Of a stretch of 29,181 nt of DNA, positions 15,766 to 24,696 are shown one piece after another. The DNA comes from Planctomycetota bacterium (lineage in GTDB: Bacteria; Planctomycetota; Phycisphaerae; WQYP01), in assembly GCA_023489375.1 (NCBI GenBank), contig JAMDCX010000026.1, forward strand, positions 636-29,816. Reading direction: 5' to 3'. Below the pieces are notes generated by a model, which was given only the letters and a program-made list of their open reading frames with translations, was not told the origin of the DNA and did no database searches. The position numbers were made by a program, and so were the translations under genes. The stretch's first letter is position 1. Each line of letters opens with the position of its first letter.

Positions 15766-17047
15766 ATGGATAATTTTCAATATCACCATGGGCAGTTGTA
15801 TTGTGAAAATGTACCGGTTCGAGATATCATCAATCAGACTGGTACGCCAGTGTATATTTACAGTCAAACCACATTACTGACACATTTTGACCGTATCGAC
15901 GCAGCGTTCGCGCCGCTGCGGCCGCTGATCTGTTATTCCATCAAGTCCTGTGGCAATATCTCCATTCTTGAAAGCCTGCGGCAGCGGGGGAGCGGCTTTG
16001 ATGTTGTATCCGGCGGCGAACTCTTTCGCGCTCTCAAGGCTGGAGCCGATGTCAAAAAAATTGTCTTTGCCGGTGTTGGTAAGACAGATCAGGAAATCAA
16101 TGAGGCCTTAGATGCCGGTATTGGCTGGTTTAATATTGAAAGTGAAGAAGAATTCTGGAATCTGGATCGCCTGGCGGGTCTTAAAAACCTCACCCCCCGC
16201 GGGGCCCTGCGGGTGAATCCGGATGTGACCAGTGCCGGCACGCATCAAAAGACACTCACCGGCAAAAAAGAGACAAAATTCGGTGTGGATCTCGACCAGA
16301 CGGAAGACTTGTGCCTGCGTGCCTCCGCTGCCGGCCATGCCCGTCTGACCGGATTGCATATCCATATTGGATCACCTATTAAATCAACGGCCCCGTATGT
16401 TGATGCGATAAGCAAAGTCCTGTCGCTTATGGATCGCCTTGCTCAGCGGGGCCTTGCTATGGATACATTGGATATAGGGGGTGGGTTTCGCCGCTTTTTA
16501 TGAAGGTAACGAAGCCCCTTCCGCTGCTGATTATGCTTCCGCGATAAACCCGCTGTTAGAGGAGCGTCCTATTCGTATTATTCTGGAACCGGGACGCTCT
16601 ATTTCCTGCAACGCCGGCATTCTAGTCACGCGGGTACAATACACCAAACAAGGTGGCGGCAAGACCTTCACAATTGTTGATGCCGCCATGAATGATTTAA
16701 TCCGTCCGACACTCTATGAAAGCTATCACTTTATCTGGCCGGTGGAAATTGGTGCTGCTGCCGCGCCGGAAAATCGTCTCAGTACGCTACGGACGCCTGG
16801 GGATAAAAAGGTCGATGTGGTCGGGCCAATATGTGAAAGTGGAGATTACTTGGCCCGGAACCGGTATTTACCGCCGACGAAACGCGGCGATTTGCTGGCA
16901 GTATTTTCCGCCGGTGCGTATGGGTTCTCAATGAGCAGCCAATACAACGCCCGCCCCCGTGCCGCCGAAGTACTGGTGAATGGAAATTCCTGGCGTATCA
17001 TTCGTCGACGTGAAACGTATCAGGATTTAATCGCCGCGGAATTGTAA
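15766..17047 (+). pseudogene. lysA: Diaminopimelate decarboxylase, interrupted by a +1 frameshift
   Basis: LysA makes L-lysine from meso-diaminopimelate with PLP. Conceptually 426 residues. The first part (15766 to about 16485) has CYSIKSCGN with the PLP Lys (K60), FDVVSGGELFRALKAG, KFGVDL, HIHIGSPI and LDIGGG. The second part, in another frame to 17047, has EPGRSISCNAGILVTRV, DAAMNDLIRPTLYE and GPICESGDYLA with the active-site Cys. Removing one G from GGG at 16483-16485 restores LDIGGGFAAFYEG across the joint. Every motif on both sides is intact, so this is a very recent mutation or a sequencing error in a G-run. It is followed 9 bases later by a hypothetical gene. Confidence 0.9.
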
Positions 17048-17056
17048 GGATGGTTG

Positions 17057-17458
17057 ATGCGCACCAGCCGGTACGTTTCGTCTGTGCCCATACTCACACG
17101 CCAGTGGCTGGTGGAAGGTTACATCTGGCAATGTCAAGCTGTGTTGGAACAAGTCCCCAACGGGGCTGAATTTATTGCTGTTTTACCTGATTCCCGTAGT
17201 CTTATAGCTACCGCAAAACCGGTGTCGCCGGAAATGGATGGCCGGATTTTTACACCATGGCCAGTGGAAATTTATAGTAATGAAGATCAACAAATTCCTT
17301 TGGCGGTATTGGATAATCTGGGCCATTATGCCCAAATTGAATCCTTCACCGTTCCTCTAGATGAAGAACCGGAAATTACGCCCGCTAGCGCACTTCCCTC
17401 ATACTGCAGCTTTCGCTGCGGTCAAACCGATGGTGTGGAGCATCTCTGCCCGGATTAA
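17057..17458 (+). CDS. Hypothetical protein downstream of lysA
   Basis: A 133-residue frame starting 9 bases after the lysA stop, with AAGGA 7 bases before the ATG. Residues 1-110 look coding (for example VLEQVPNGAEFIAVLPDSRS and MDGRIFTPWPVEIYS). The last 20 residues, with several Cys, look like an out-of-frame tail. A different frame stays open from about 17361 to 17606, but its 3' end lies inside the repeat that begins at 17544. The original C terminus may therefore have been lost to a frameshift or a repeat insertion. No family is recognised. Confidence 0.45.
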   Translation: MRTSRYVSSVPILTRQWLVEGYIWQCQAVLEQVPNGAEFIAVLPDSRSLIATAKPVSPEMDGRIFTPWPVEIYSNEDQQIPLAVLDNLGHYAQIESFTVPLDEEPEITPASALPSYCSFRCGQTDGVEHLCPD

Positions 17459-17543
17459 ATCTGCATGGAACGTGAAGGATTCCGCCATCAAACTGCGAAT
17501 TGCTTGGAATGGCACTGTTTTACAGCGGATGTTCCAAGAGGCA

Positions 17544-17819
17544 GGTGCGGCATATTATGTGGTAATTCTTTATTCCTCCATCATTGTCGTAGCCCCGTAC
17601 CGCTAAGTTGCATTATAGCCGCTCGTTAAGAACTGAAGCCTAATAACTTCCAAATAATCGTTACGCCGGCTGGTGCGCGGATTCCGGAGCACCAGCCGTC
17701 ATATAGCCACCGGCTATGCAGGTGGTGGAGTATTCCATGGTAATGCCTATCGGGAAGTTGTTTCGATCCTATTCCTTAACTATGGAAATCTCGCACCCGC
17801 GACAAAATATGGTCGCACC
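17544..17819. repeat. 276-bp inverted-end repeat, copy A
   Basis: Bounded by GGTGCGGCATATTAT and the near-inverse AAAATATGGTCGCACC. It aligns along its length with 24198-24489: shared blocks include TCGTAGCCC, AATAACTTCC, GTGCGCGGATTC, CATATAGCCAC, GGAAGTTGTT and the end. It contains a perfect 10-bp hairpin, CGGCTGGTGC (17667-17676) with GCACCAGCCG (17689-17698), and a smaller one, ATAGCCACCGGCTAT. It lacks about 40 bases found in copy B, lost between two TAAC tetramers. No open frame or clear target duplication is visible. Confidence 0.7.
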
Positions 17820-17896
17820 TCAAGGCCGTAGAGTGCGGCTATTTATTGCAAAAGCCTATCAGCCGCCACGAGTTAGTATAAGCGAGAATATACTAA

Positions 17897-17928
17897 GATC
17901 GCCGGACGTCTCGCCCGCCGTTGCCCCC
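17897..17928. repeat. Dispersed palindromic repeat, copy 2
   Basis: GATCGCCGGACGTCTCGCCC followed by GCCGTTGCCCCC, the counterpart of 4502-4533. Just after it, ATCCATTGA (17935-17943) and TCAATGGAT (17954-17962) form a separate 9-bp hairpin. Confidence 0.55.
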
Positions 17929-17994
17929 GTAAAGATCCATTGATACAGCATAGTCAATGGATGCTATTAAGACAGGCCTCTATTTGAATGCCAC

Positions 17995-18010
17995 AATTTT
18001 TGGCCGCACC
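17995..18010. repeat. Orphan end of the GGTGCGG repeat family
   Basis: AATTTTTGGCCGCACC matches the right terminal sequence of repeat copies A, B and C. Its surroundings (CCAAGCCATGC) mirror those of the orphan left end at 4443-4460, so the two may be halves of one longer repeat type. The 657 bases between 17459 and 18115 hold only repeats and the uvrA promoter. Confidence 0.4.
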
Positions 18011-18035
18011 CAAGCCATGCACAACTGTTCAGCGT

Positions 18036-18065
18036 TTGGAAACTTATCGGTTAATGAAGTATAAT
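18036..18065 (+). promoter_or_regulatory. Promoter of uvrA
   Basis: TTGGAA (18036-18041) and a perfect TATAAT (18060-18065) are separated by 18 bases, 50 bases before the uvrA ATG. No LexA-type box is recognised nearby. Confidence 0.55.
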
Positions 18066-18115
18066 TAAAAATTACCGTTCGCGCCGATGTGTGTATTGGC
18101 AGGCCGGAGAAAACA

Positions 18116-20951
18116 ATGTCCTTGAAAAGTATTCGTATTTGCGGGGGCCAGGGAGCATAATCTCAAGAATATCAGTCTGGAAATTCCCCGTGATAAACTG
18201 GTGGTTATCACGGGGCTTTCCGGATCAGGTAAAAGCTCTCTGGCTTTTGATACCATTTTTGCCGAGGGGCAACGGAAATATGTGGAATCGCTTTCGGCCT
18301 ACGCGCGGCAGTTTCTGCAGCAGATGCAAAAACCGGATTGCGATGAAATAGAAGGTCTCCCGCCTACCATCGCTATTGAGCAGCGGGGTGGTGGAAGCAA
18401 TCCGCGTTCTACTGTAGCTACTACTACAGAAATTTATGATTATCTGCGGGTGTTGTTTGCGCGTGTGGGCCGGCCGCATTGCTGGATATGCGGTCATAGC
18501 ATTGCCGCTCAATCAGCCTCGCAAATTGTGGAGCATATAATGCAATGGCCGGAAGGCCGGCGCATCATGATTATGGCGCCGCTGGTGCGGGGCCAAAAGG
18601 GGACCCAACAGGAAGCTCTGGCGGCCATGACGCGGCAGGGTTTTGTCCGCGCCCGTGTGGACGGACAGGTGCTGGAAATAAAAGCGGTTCCACCTCTGGA
18701 TAAAAATCTTAAGCACACGGTGGAGGCGGTTGTCGATCGCCTGGTACTCAAGCCGGAAATTCGCATCCGTTTGGCAGATTCCCTGGAGCTGGCCCTGAAG
18801 CTCGCCGATGGTTTGGCGGTTATTGCCCGGGAAGAAGCGGGCCAATGGGTAGATCAGGTCTATTCTTCGCGGTATGCCTGCCCCAATCATCCGGAAAGCT
18901 CGCTGGAGGAGCTTTCGCCACGGTTGTTCTCGTTTAACAGCCCCTATGGTGCGTGCGACCAATGTGATGGGCTGGGAACCATTCTGGAATTTGACCAGGA
19001 GCTTCTGGTCCCTGATAAAACCGTCGGTTTGCTGGATGGGGCCATTGAACCATTTCACCGTAACGGCAAGCGAATGAATATTTATTATAATCATCTGCTG
19101 CGGCGATTTTGTGAAACGTTTAGGGTAAACGGCTCTACGCCGTTTGAGGATATCCCCGTAAAAGTCCGCCAGATTCTAATCCACGGCACCACCGCCAGGG
19201 ATAAAAAAACCTATGGTGCGGAATTCGAAGGCGTATTACCGAATCTGCAACGCCGCTGGGAAAACACTGAAAGCGAATTTGTAAAAAATCGCCTGCATGA
19301 ATATCTCAGTGAACAACCATGCGAAAAGTGCCATGGTGACCGGCTCAAGCCACAGGCGCTGGCCGTGAAAATCGGCCAATATAACATTCGGCAAATGACC
19401 GCGCTGACTGTCACCGGGGCCATGGAATTATTCGATACCATGAAATTTTCCGGAGAACAGGAAATAATTGCGGCGCCGATATTGAAAGAAATTCGCGCCC
19501 GCCTGGGATTTATGAACAACGTCGGTCTGGGTTATCTCACCCTGGATCGGCAGACCGGTAGTCTTTCCGGCGGCGAAGCGCAGCGCATCCGTCTGGCCAC
19601 GCAGGTCGGCTCCGGCCTGGTGGGAGTGTGTTATGTGCTCGATGAACCTACTATCGGCCTGCATCAGCGCGATAATGACCGGCTTATTCGTACTCTGCGT
19701 CATCTGACGGATATTGGTAATACCACCATCGTCGTAGAGCATGATGAAGATACCATTCGCGCCGCCGACTGGCTGATCGATGTCGGCCCCGGGGCTGGTT
19801 CGCATGGCGGGCGCATCATCGCGCAGGGCAGTGTGCCGGAAGTACTTGCGGTATCGGAAAGCATTACGGCAAAATATCTTACCGGGGAATATCAGATACC
19901 TGTGCCGACAACGCGTAGAAAACCTGACGGCAAGCAGGTGCTGGAAATCACAGGGGCGGCGGAGAATAACTTACAGGGCATTGATGTGCGTTTTCCGCTG
20001 GGCGTCATGACGTGCGTAACCGGTGTTTCCGGATCCGGAAAATCATCACTGGTCAATCATATTATGCTCAAAGGACTTAAACGCCGGCTCTATGGTTCCA
20101 AGGAAACTCCAGGGCGGCATAAAACTATAGCGGGCGTTGAGAACATCGATAAGGTAATAGAAATAGATCAATCCCCGATAGGACGCACACCGCGCAGCAA
20201 TCCCGCCACATATACCGGCGTGTTTGATCTGATCCGTCAGCTTTATGCCAAAACCCGGGAAGCACGCATACGCGGTTATCAGATCGGACGGTTCAGTTTC
20301 AATGTGAAAGGCGGTCGCTGCGAAAGCTGCCAGGGGCAGGGAACCAAACGTATAGAAATGCACTTTCTTCCTGATGTTTTCGTGACCTGTGAGGAGTGCC
20401 GCGGCACACGGTATAACCGTGAAACGCTGGAAATCAAATATCGGGGAAAATCCATTGCGGATGTACTAGCCATGCGCATTGAAGAGGCGCTGCAGTTTTT
20501 TGATAGTTTTTCCCATATCCGCGCGTATCTCCAGGCGCTGCATGACGTCGGGTTATCTTATGTGCAACTGGGCCAATCGAGTACCACGCTTTCTGGTGGC
20601 GAGGCCCAGCGTGTCAAACTGGCAACCGAATTGGCCAAAGCCGCCACCGGTCATACGCTTTATGTTTTAGATGAACCCACTACCGGTTTGCATTTTGCGG
20701 ACATTCATAATCTTCTTAACGTGTTAAATCGTCTGGCGGATGCGGGTAATTCCGTGGTCATTATTGAACACAATCTGGATGTCATTAAGTGTGCTGACTG
20801 GATTATTGATCTCGGACCGGAAGGCGGAGGCGGAGGAGGGCAGGTTGTTGTCGCCGGAACACCGGAACAAGTCGCAGCTCATCCCACCAGTCATACCGGG
20901 CGTTATTTGAAACATAAACTGCAACCTGCGCCTTTAGCTGCGGCAGGGTAA
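18116..20951 (+). CDS. uvrA: UvrABC excinuclease subunit A, with N-terminal frameshift
   Basis: The damage-sensing ATPase of nucleotide excision repair. The ATG at 18116 (GGAG upstream) gives MSLKSIRICG, then a +1 shift in a five-G run (18143-18147). With one G removed the text continues REHNLKNISLEIPRDKLVVI, exactly the family N terminus, for a total of 944 residues. From 18201 the frame is intact: Walker A GLSGSGKSSLAFDTI, ABC signature LSGGEAQRIRLATQ, LDEPTIGLHQRD, second Walker A GVSGSGKSSLVNH, the zinc segment CESCQGQG...CEECRG, and second signature LSGGEAQRVKLATEL with LDEPTTGLHF. In the first zinc module one Cys is His (CPNH...CDQC). The gene is functional if the extra G is an error; otherwise initiation at 18201 would lose the first 28 or so residues. 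Confidence 0.93.
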
Positions 20952-20976
20952 TTTGGAAATGCGGTATAATTGCTAA

Positions 20977-22104
20977 TCAAATCCGTCGTCGAGGACGCAG
21001 AGTCAGGCCCACCAGGGCGCCCAGCGCCAAAAGTAATAAAGTCGCCGGTTCCGGTGTGACGGAGGCAAAGGTGTCCGCGGCGGCCGCCTGCGCCAAAAGT
21101 TTATCCGCCGCCGTTGTCGGATGCAATGAATCCCAAAATAAATAATTATCTGGATTCACACCAGTATTCCCCTGGGCCGGTTGGGTTACATTAGTAAAAT
21201 CATAGGCGCTCGGGTCCGCTACCAGCTGTGTGAATAAAGCATAAGCGTTTACGGAAATAACTTTCACATCGGAATGCGCTGCCAGAATCTTACCGATGTC
21301 GAGGCTTTGCTCGGAATTAAAAGCCACGGCTGCGGCATTAAGAGCAGAAGCGTTACCGGTTCCCTCCGGCGTTGCCCCCAGCGGCGGTAGATTTATCCAT
21401 AAAAAATATTTACCGCCTTCGCCAGCCAGATTATTAATATATCCATATATATTATCCGCGGCCGTTGTGGCAATGGTGTTAAGTGTCGTGGATGTGGAAC
21501 CGGATGGCGCGTCGAGAATATCATTGGCGCCACCCCAAAAAGCATATAGAGAACTGGATGGAATAACCCCGCTGGTATGTTGCGAGTTAAATGCGGCCAC
21601 CTGCGTAGCCATCCCCGCCTGAAATGTGCCGGTGCTGGAATTAGTAATGGTATTCCCGCTGACCGACCCAGCCACGGCAAAATTGTTACCACCTTTATTT
21701 AATGAATATCCGCCGCTCAATTCATAATTCATTACAAAATTAGAGGCCAAAGCCGGAACCAGTGCCGGTAAGCCCAGTTGGGAAGCAAATTGTTCGTCCC
21801 ACAGGCCCAGAATTGAGGTGGATGGCGAGGTGTTGGCCCCGTCGGTAAATTCTCCATTGGCATAATTATTGGCGGTATCTGGTAGCGAACTGGCGATTTC
21901 GCTGGCGTATTGCGGAAAATATTGCTCCAATGGCGGAGCAATCGTTAACAGGTTGCCATTATCGGAAAGGCTGTCGCCAAATACCACCATATTGTTAAAT
22001 GGAAGCGCCTCGGCTTGTATTTGCCCCGCGTTACCGCCAATTCCAGCCAAAGCCAGTATGGTAGCACCAATAAGTAACGTTTGTATGTGATTTCCACTTG
22101 CCAT
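20977..22104 (-). CDS. Secreted GDSL/SGNH esterase-lipase with PEP-CTERM tail
   Basis: A 375-residue hydrolase of the phospholipase/lecithinase/hemolysin-like GDSL family. After a signal peptide (TLLIGATILALAGIGGNAG) come block I VVFGDSLSDNGN with the nucleophile Ser, block II GGNNFAVAGS with the oxyanion Gly, block III FWGGANDIL with Asn, and block V WDSLHPTTAADKLLA with the catalytic Asp and His. The C terminus is a PEP-CTERM signal, TPEPATLLLLALGALVG followed by RPRRR, so the enzyme is probably sorted by an exosortase and held at or released from the surface. The ATG at 22104 has GGAGG 8 bases upstream. It converges on uvrA with a 25-base gap and no obvious terminator. Confidence 0.92.
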   Translation of the reverse strand: MASGNHIQTLLIGATILALAGIGGNAGQIQAEALPFNNMVVFGDSLSDNGNLLTIAPPLEQYFPQYASEIASSLPDTANNYANGEFTDGANTSPSTSILGLWDEQFASQLGLPALVPALASNFVMNYELSGGYSLNKGGNNFAVAGSVSGNTITNSSTGTFQAGMATQVAAFNSQHTSGVIPSSSLYAFWGGANDILDAPSGSTSTTLNTIATTAADNIYGYINNLAGEGGKYFLWINLPPLGATPEGTGNASALNAAAVAFNSEQSLDIGKILAAHSDVKVISVNAYALFTQLVADPSAYDFTNVTQPAQGNTGVNPDNYLFWDSLHPTTAADKLLAQAAAADTFASVTPEPATLLLLALGALVGLTLRPRRRI

Positions 22105-22175
22105 CACTATGACCTCCAATATGATTTTTATGGCTGGCCGCCCTTTATGCCGACCACATTAAATCTACAATCATC

Positions 22176-22204
22176 AGTATAATCCGTACTATGAATTATG
22201 GCAA
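22176..22204 (-). promoter_or_regulatory. Promoter of the GDSL esterase gene
   Basis: On the minus strand, TTGCCA (22204-22199) and TATACT (22181-22176) are 17 bases apart, about 72 bases before the start codon. Confidence 0.55.
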
Positions 22205-22341
22205 ATCGGTGCCCTTATACAGTACGATATTTGCTCGGATTTCCGGTATCCGTCTAATCAGGATTTGTAATGCGCACTATATCCGCACCGGTATTGCCAA
22301 ACGGTGATGCCGACATATTAGGCAAATGTGTGCACAATGTG

Positions 22342-22965
22342 TCACGCACTTCCCGGCGGCGCAGGCGGTGTATCCATAAGTTTCGCCTTTTGCGCTATGG
22401 CGCGAATAAATTCGCGCCGTGTAGGATAGTTAATTCCCCAACCCTGAATGCACACGATGGCCAGTAACAAAATCATCTGGATGATGCCATTGCGTTCGGC
22501 GGCGGCATGATCGCGCATGAATTCTGTGCGGTGTACCTCCGCTTGCGCCGCATCGGTATTCACATATTGCAACCATAACTTGTGTTCCCGGCGTACCGCC
22601 GGATCAATTTTCAGCATTTGCGCGCCCAGCAGCACCGCCAGCAGCAGCACACCGCCAAGCCGCAACCACACCCAGATACTCATGGCATTGAGATGAAAAG
22701 CCATTTGAAAAAGCACGGAAAAAAGCATTAAGAAAAGGCAGAGCAATTGAAATATGGAAAAATAATAGAGGATGTTGCCGAAAATTTCGCCCGCGAGTTC
22801 TTTGGCTTCATTCAGATGCGGATTAAGCGTGCTGGCATGTACTCCGGCTGTGGCTATGGTATTGAAAATTTCCGGTGCCACCAGTGTTCCAAGTATCAGC
22901 AGGCCGCCAAAATAAATGGATAAACCAAACCAGAATAGAATTTGTGTGATGCGAAAACCAGTCAC
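22342..22965 (-). CDS. Four-helix membrane protein, DUF4149/TMEM205-like
   Basis: A 207-residue integral membrane protein. Predicted helices are ILFWFGLSIYFGGLLILGTL, YFSIFQLLCLFLMLFSVLF, LRLGGVLLLAVLLGAQML and IIQMILLLAIVCIQGW. The first helix ends in VAPEIF, and a WxG...VAPxxF pattern with four helices is typical of DUF4149/TMEM205 proteins; the assignment is tentative. The GTG at 22965 has GGAG 8 bases upstream; a TTG at 22986 is possible but its ribosome site is poor. A polar, Pro-rich tail ends the protein. It lies downstream of rpsD on the same strand but is separated by a repeat element, so it may have its own promoter. Confidence 0.65.
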   Translation of the reverse strand: MTGFRITQILFWFGLSIYFGGLLILGTLVAPEIFNTIATAGVHASTLNPHLNEAKELAGEIFGNILYYFSIFQLLCLFLMLFSVLFQMAFHLNAMSIWVWLRLGGVLLLAVLLGAQMLKIDPAVRREHKLWLQYVNTDAAQAEVHRTEFMRDHAAAERNGIIQMILLLAIVCIQGWGINYPTRREFIRAIAQKAKLMDTPPAPPGSA

Positions 22966-23206
22966 CCTGAATTCTCCGATGAACAAGCTATGACCTTACT
23001 AATCGGTGTGAAATGAACACCAAAATTTAATGCCCGTTACACGCCGCCGCCGATTCGTTACACCATCCGCAGCATCCATTATACGCATTACGCCTTTCGG
23101 ATGGCGAAATGGCAAACCGCCGCTATTCGGTGGGCCGGCTGGCCGTGATCATCTGTTAAGTGGGTCTTGCATCGTCACAAAAAAAGCAGACAGACCGCTC
23201 CAATGC
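22966..23206. other. Intergenic, no gene seen
   Basis: Together with the element at 23207-23377 this forms a 459-base gap between the membrane-protein gene and rpsD. I see no open frame with coding character, no RNA gene and no clear promoter here. Confidence 0.3.
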
Positions 23207-23377
23207 TAAGGGGTCGCGCAAAAATAAATTCATATTTTACGGCGCGGGAGTTTTAGCCGCCGGCGAGGCGTGAGCGACGCGCCTACCCCGCCCTCGGGTC
23301 TGTTAGGAGCGAACAACGAAGCCTGCGACCAAAAGAACCCGCCGGAAAGTGCGAAGTTATTTTTGCGCGGCCCCTTA
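23207..23377. mobile_element. 171-bp inverted-end element (MITE-like)
   Basis: The first 25 bases, starting TAAGGGGTCGCGCAAAAATA, are mirrored by the last 25 with two mismatches (ending TTTTTGCGCGGCCCCTTA). The interior is GC-rich and partly self-complementary (ACGGCGCGGGAG; GCGTGAGCGACGCGCC). It has no open frame of useful length. A target duplication cannot be separated from the palindromic TTAA-like ends. The ends differ from both other repeat families in this window. Confidence 0.6.
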
Positions 23378-23424
23378 AAGTTTGCCGGTGCGGCTGTTTG
23401 CTTTGGCCACCGTTTATCGAAAGA

Positions 23425-24021
23425 TCAACGATAAAATTCAATGATCAGGCTGGGATTTACCTGGAAGGGAATCTGCTCCGGCATTGGCAGGGCCAGCACC
23501 TTCGCTTCCAACTGTGCCGGGATGAATTCCAGCCACGCCGGCACCTGATGTCCAGCCATGGATTCCATATTTTCTCGCAGCAATTTAGCTGTTTTTTCGC
23601 GGAAAGTGATGGTCATTCCTGGAGTAACCTGAAAGCTGGCAATATCAACTTTGGCTCCATTTATCAGAACATGGCCATGGGCCACAAGTTGCCGGGCCGC
23701 CCAGATCGACCGGGCGACGCCCAGACGCCGCACCACATTATCCAATCGTGTTTCAAGAATCTGTTGCAGCGTAACAGCGGTATTGCCCTTCGCCTGCTTG
23801 GCCATGGACATATAGCGACGAAACTGTTTTTCCAGAACATTGTAATGCGCTTTCATGCGTTGTTTTTCGCGCAGACGAATACCGTATTCCGACAGTCGGC
23901 GGCTGTGAAATCCGTGCATACCTGGTGCAACAAATTCACTTTTATTATGCTTGGGAAGGTCGGCAATTGCCACACCCAGACGACGCGATAGACGAACTTT
24001 AGGGCCTAAATAACGGGACAT
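23425..24021 (-). CDS. rpsD: Ribosomal protein uS4
   Basis: A 198-residue primary 16S rRNA-binding protein. It starts MSRYLGPKVRLSRRLGVAI and contains GIRLREKQRMKAHYNVLEKQ, then the S4 RNA-binding domain RLDNVVRRLGVARSIWAARQ and LVAHGHVLINGAKVDI. It ends in the usual SLIIEFYR-type tail (family: LIVEFYS). It lacks the N-terminal zinc Cys cluster, so it is the zinc-free type. The ATG at 24021 has AGGAG 5 bases upstream; a longer frame to 24075 adds residues before the conserved start and is rejected. It stands alone, not in the alpha operon with rpoA as in many bacteria. The stop codon lies in the loop of a small hairpin (23413-23435). Confidence 0.96.
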   Translation of the reverse strand: MSRYLGPKVRLSRRLGVAIADLPKHNKSEFVAPGMHGFHSRRLSEYGIRLREKQRMKAHYNVLEKQFRRYMSMAKQAKGNTAVTLQQILETRLDNVVRRLGVARSIWAARQLVAHGHVLINGAKVDIASFQVTPGMTITFREKTAKLLRENMESMAGHQVPAWLEFIPAQLEAKVLALPMPEQIPFQVNPSLIIEFYR

Positions 24022-24140
24022 AATTCTCCTTTCAGCCGACAAACTCCGCTTGTCCATTGGCGAAGCCTGCCGCATTCAAAGCCGGCGTACCAGAATGACA
24101 ACTCTCACTCCGGCCTTCTCGGCGGATGTACGAAACAATA

Positions 24141-24169
24141 ATATTACTCAATACTCCTGGTATTGTCAA
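24141..24169 (-). promoter_or_regulatory. Promoter of rpsD
   Basis: On the minus strand, a perfect TTGACA (24169-24164) and TAATAT (24146-24141) are separated by 17 bases. This is the strongest promoter match in the window. It lies about 120 bases upstream of rpsD and only 29 bases from the edge of repeat copy B. Confidence 0.65.
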
Positions 24170-24197
24170 GCTCTTATCACCCGCACTATGCTCAATT

Positions 24198-24489
24198 GGT
24201 GCGGCCATATTATTTGGCACTTCTTGATAGTCCCATCAGTTTCGTAGCCCTGTACTAAGGAACGAGATCACAATAACTTCCACAAAGTGGCTGTACCGAT
24301 TAGTGCGCGGATTCTGGTGCATTATCCATCATATAGCCACAGGCTTGGCCGGTGGTGAATTATTCAATGGCAATAGCAATCGGAAGTTGTTACGGTCCTA
24401 TTCATAACCAATTCTATGTTAGCCGCGTGGCCTTGGCCCGCGCGATAACTCTGGAAATTTTGCCCCCGCCAAAAATTTATGGCCGCAAC
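24198..24489. repeat. 292-bp inverted-end repeat, copy B (fullest copy)
   Basis: Bounded by GGTGCGGCCATATTATTTGG and the near-inverse AAATTTATGGCCGCAAC. It holds all blocks seen in copies A and C: an outer left arm (GTTTCGTAGCCCTGTACT), a core of about 150 bases with inverted AACTTCC...GGAAGTT ends, and an outer right arm (CCAATTCTATGTTAGCC...GATAACTCTGG). It lies between the rpsD promoter and tRNA-Ala. There is no open frame of value and no clear target duplication. Confidence 0.7.
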
Positions 24490-24499
24490 ATACCCATTA

Positions 24500-24572
24500 T
24501 GGAGACGACCGGGATCGAACCGGCAACCCCTGCCTTGCAAAGGCAGTGCTCTCCCAATTGAGCTACGTCCCC
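24500..24572 (-). tRNA. tRNA-Ala (TGC anticodon)
   Basis: On the minus strand the acceptor GGGGACG pairs with CGTCTCC, including the G3-U70 wobble that marks alanine tRNA, and A73 follows. The D arm is GCTCAATTGGGAGAGC, the anticodon stem CTGCC/GGCAG with loop TTTGCAA (anticodon TGC), and the T arm GCCGGTTCGATCCCGGT. It is not next to rRNA genes, where this isoacceptor is often found. No CCA end is encoded. Confidence 0.95.
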
Positions 24573-24583
24573 GTTAACACCTT

Positions 24584-24612
24584 ATCCTACCAAATCATCG
24601 CGTCCAGACCAA
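24584..24612 (-). promoter_or_regulatory. Promoter of tRNA-Ala
   Basis: On the minus strand, TTGGTC (24612-24607) and TAGGAT (24589-24584) are 17 bases apart; the -10 box ends 11 bases before the tRNA. Confidence 0.45.
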
Positions 24613-24696
24613 GTGTTGCCAGCACCACTAATCTGTCCGCCGTCATCACCGTCAACCGGCGTCCATCGGGCGGGTCATCGGCCGCGGGATTATGAG

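Noticed and set aside
17361..17606. Open frame overlapping the hypothetical gene and repeat copy A
   Set aside because: Its last 20 codons are repeat sequence also found without a frame at 24198 and 24697.
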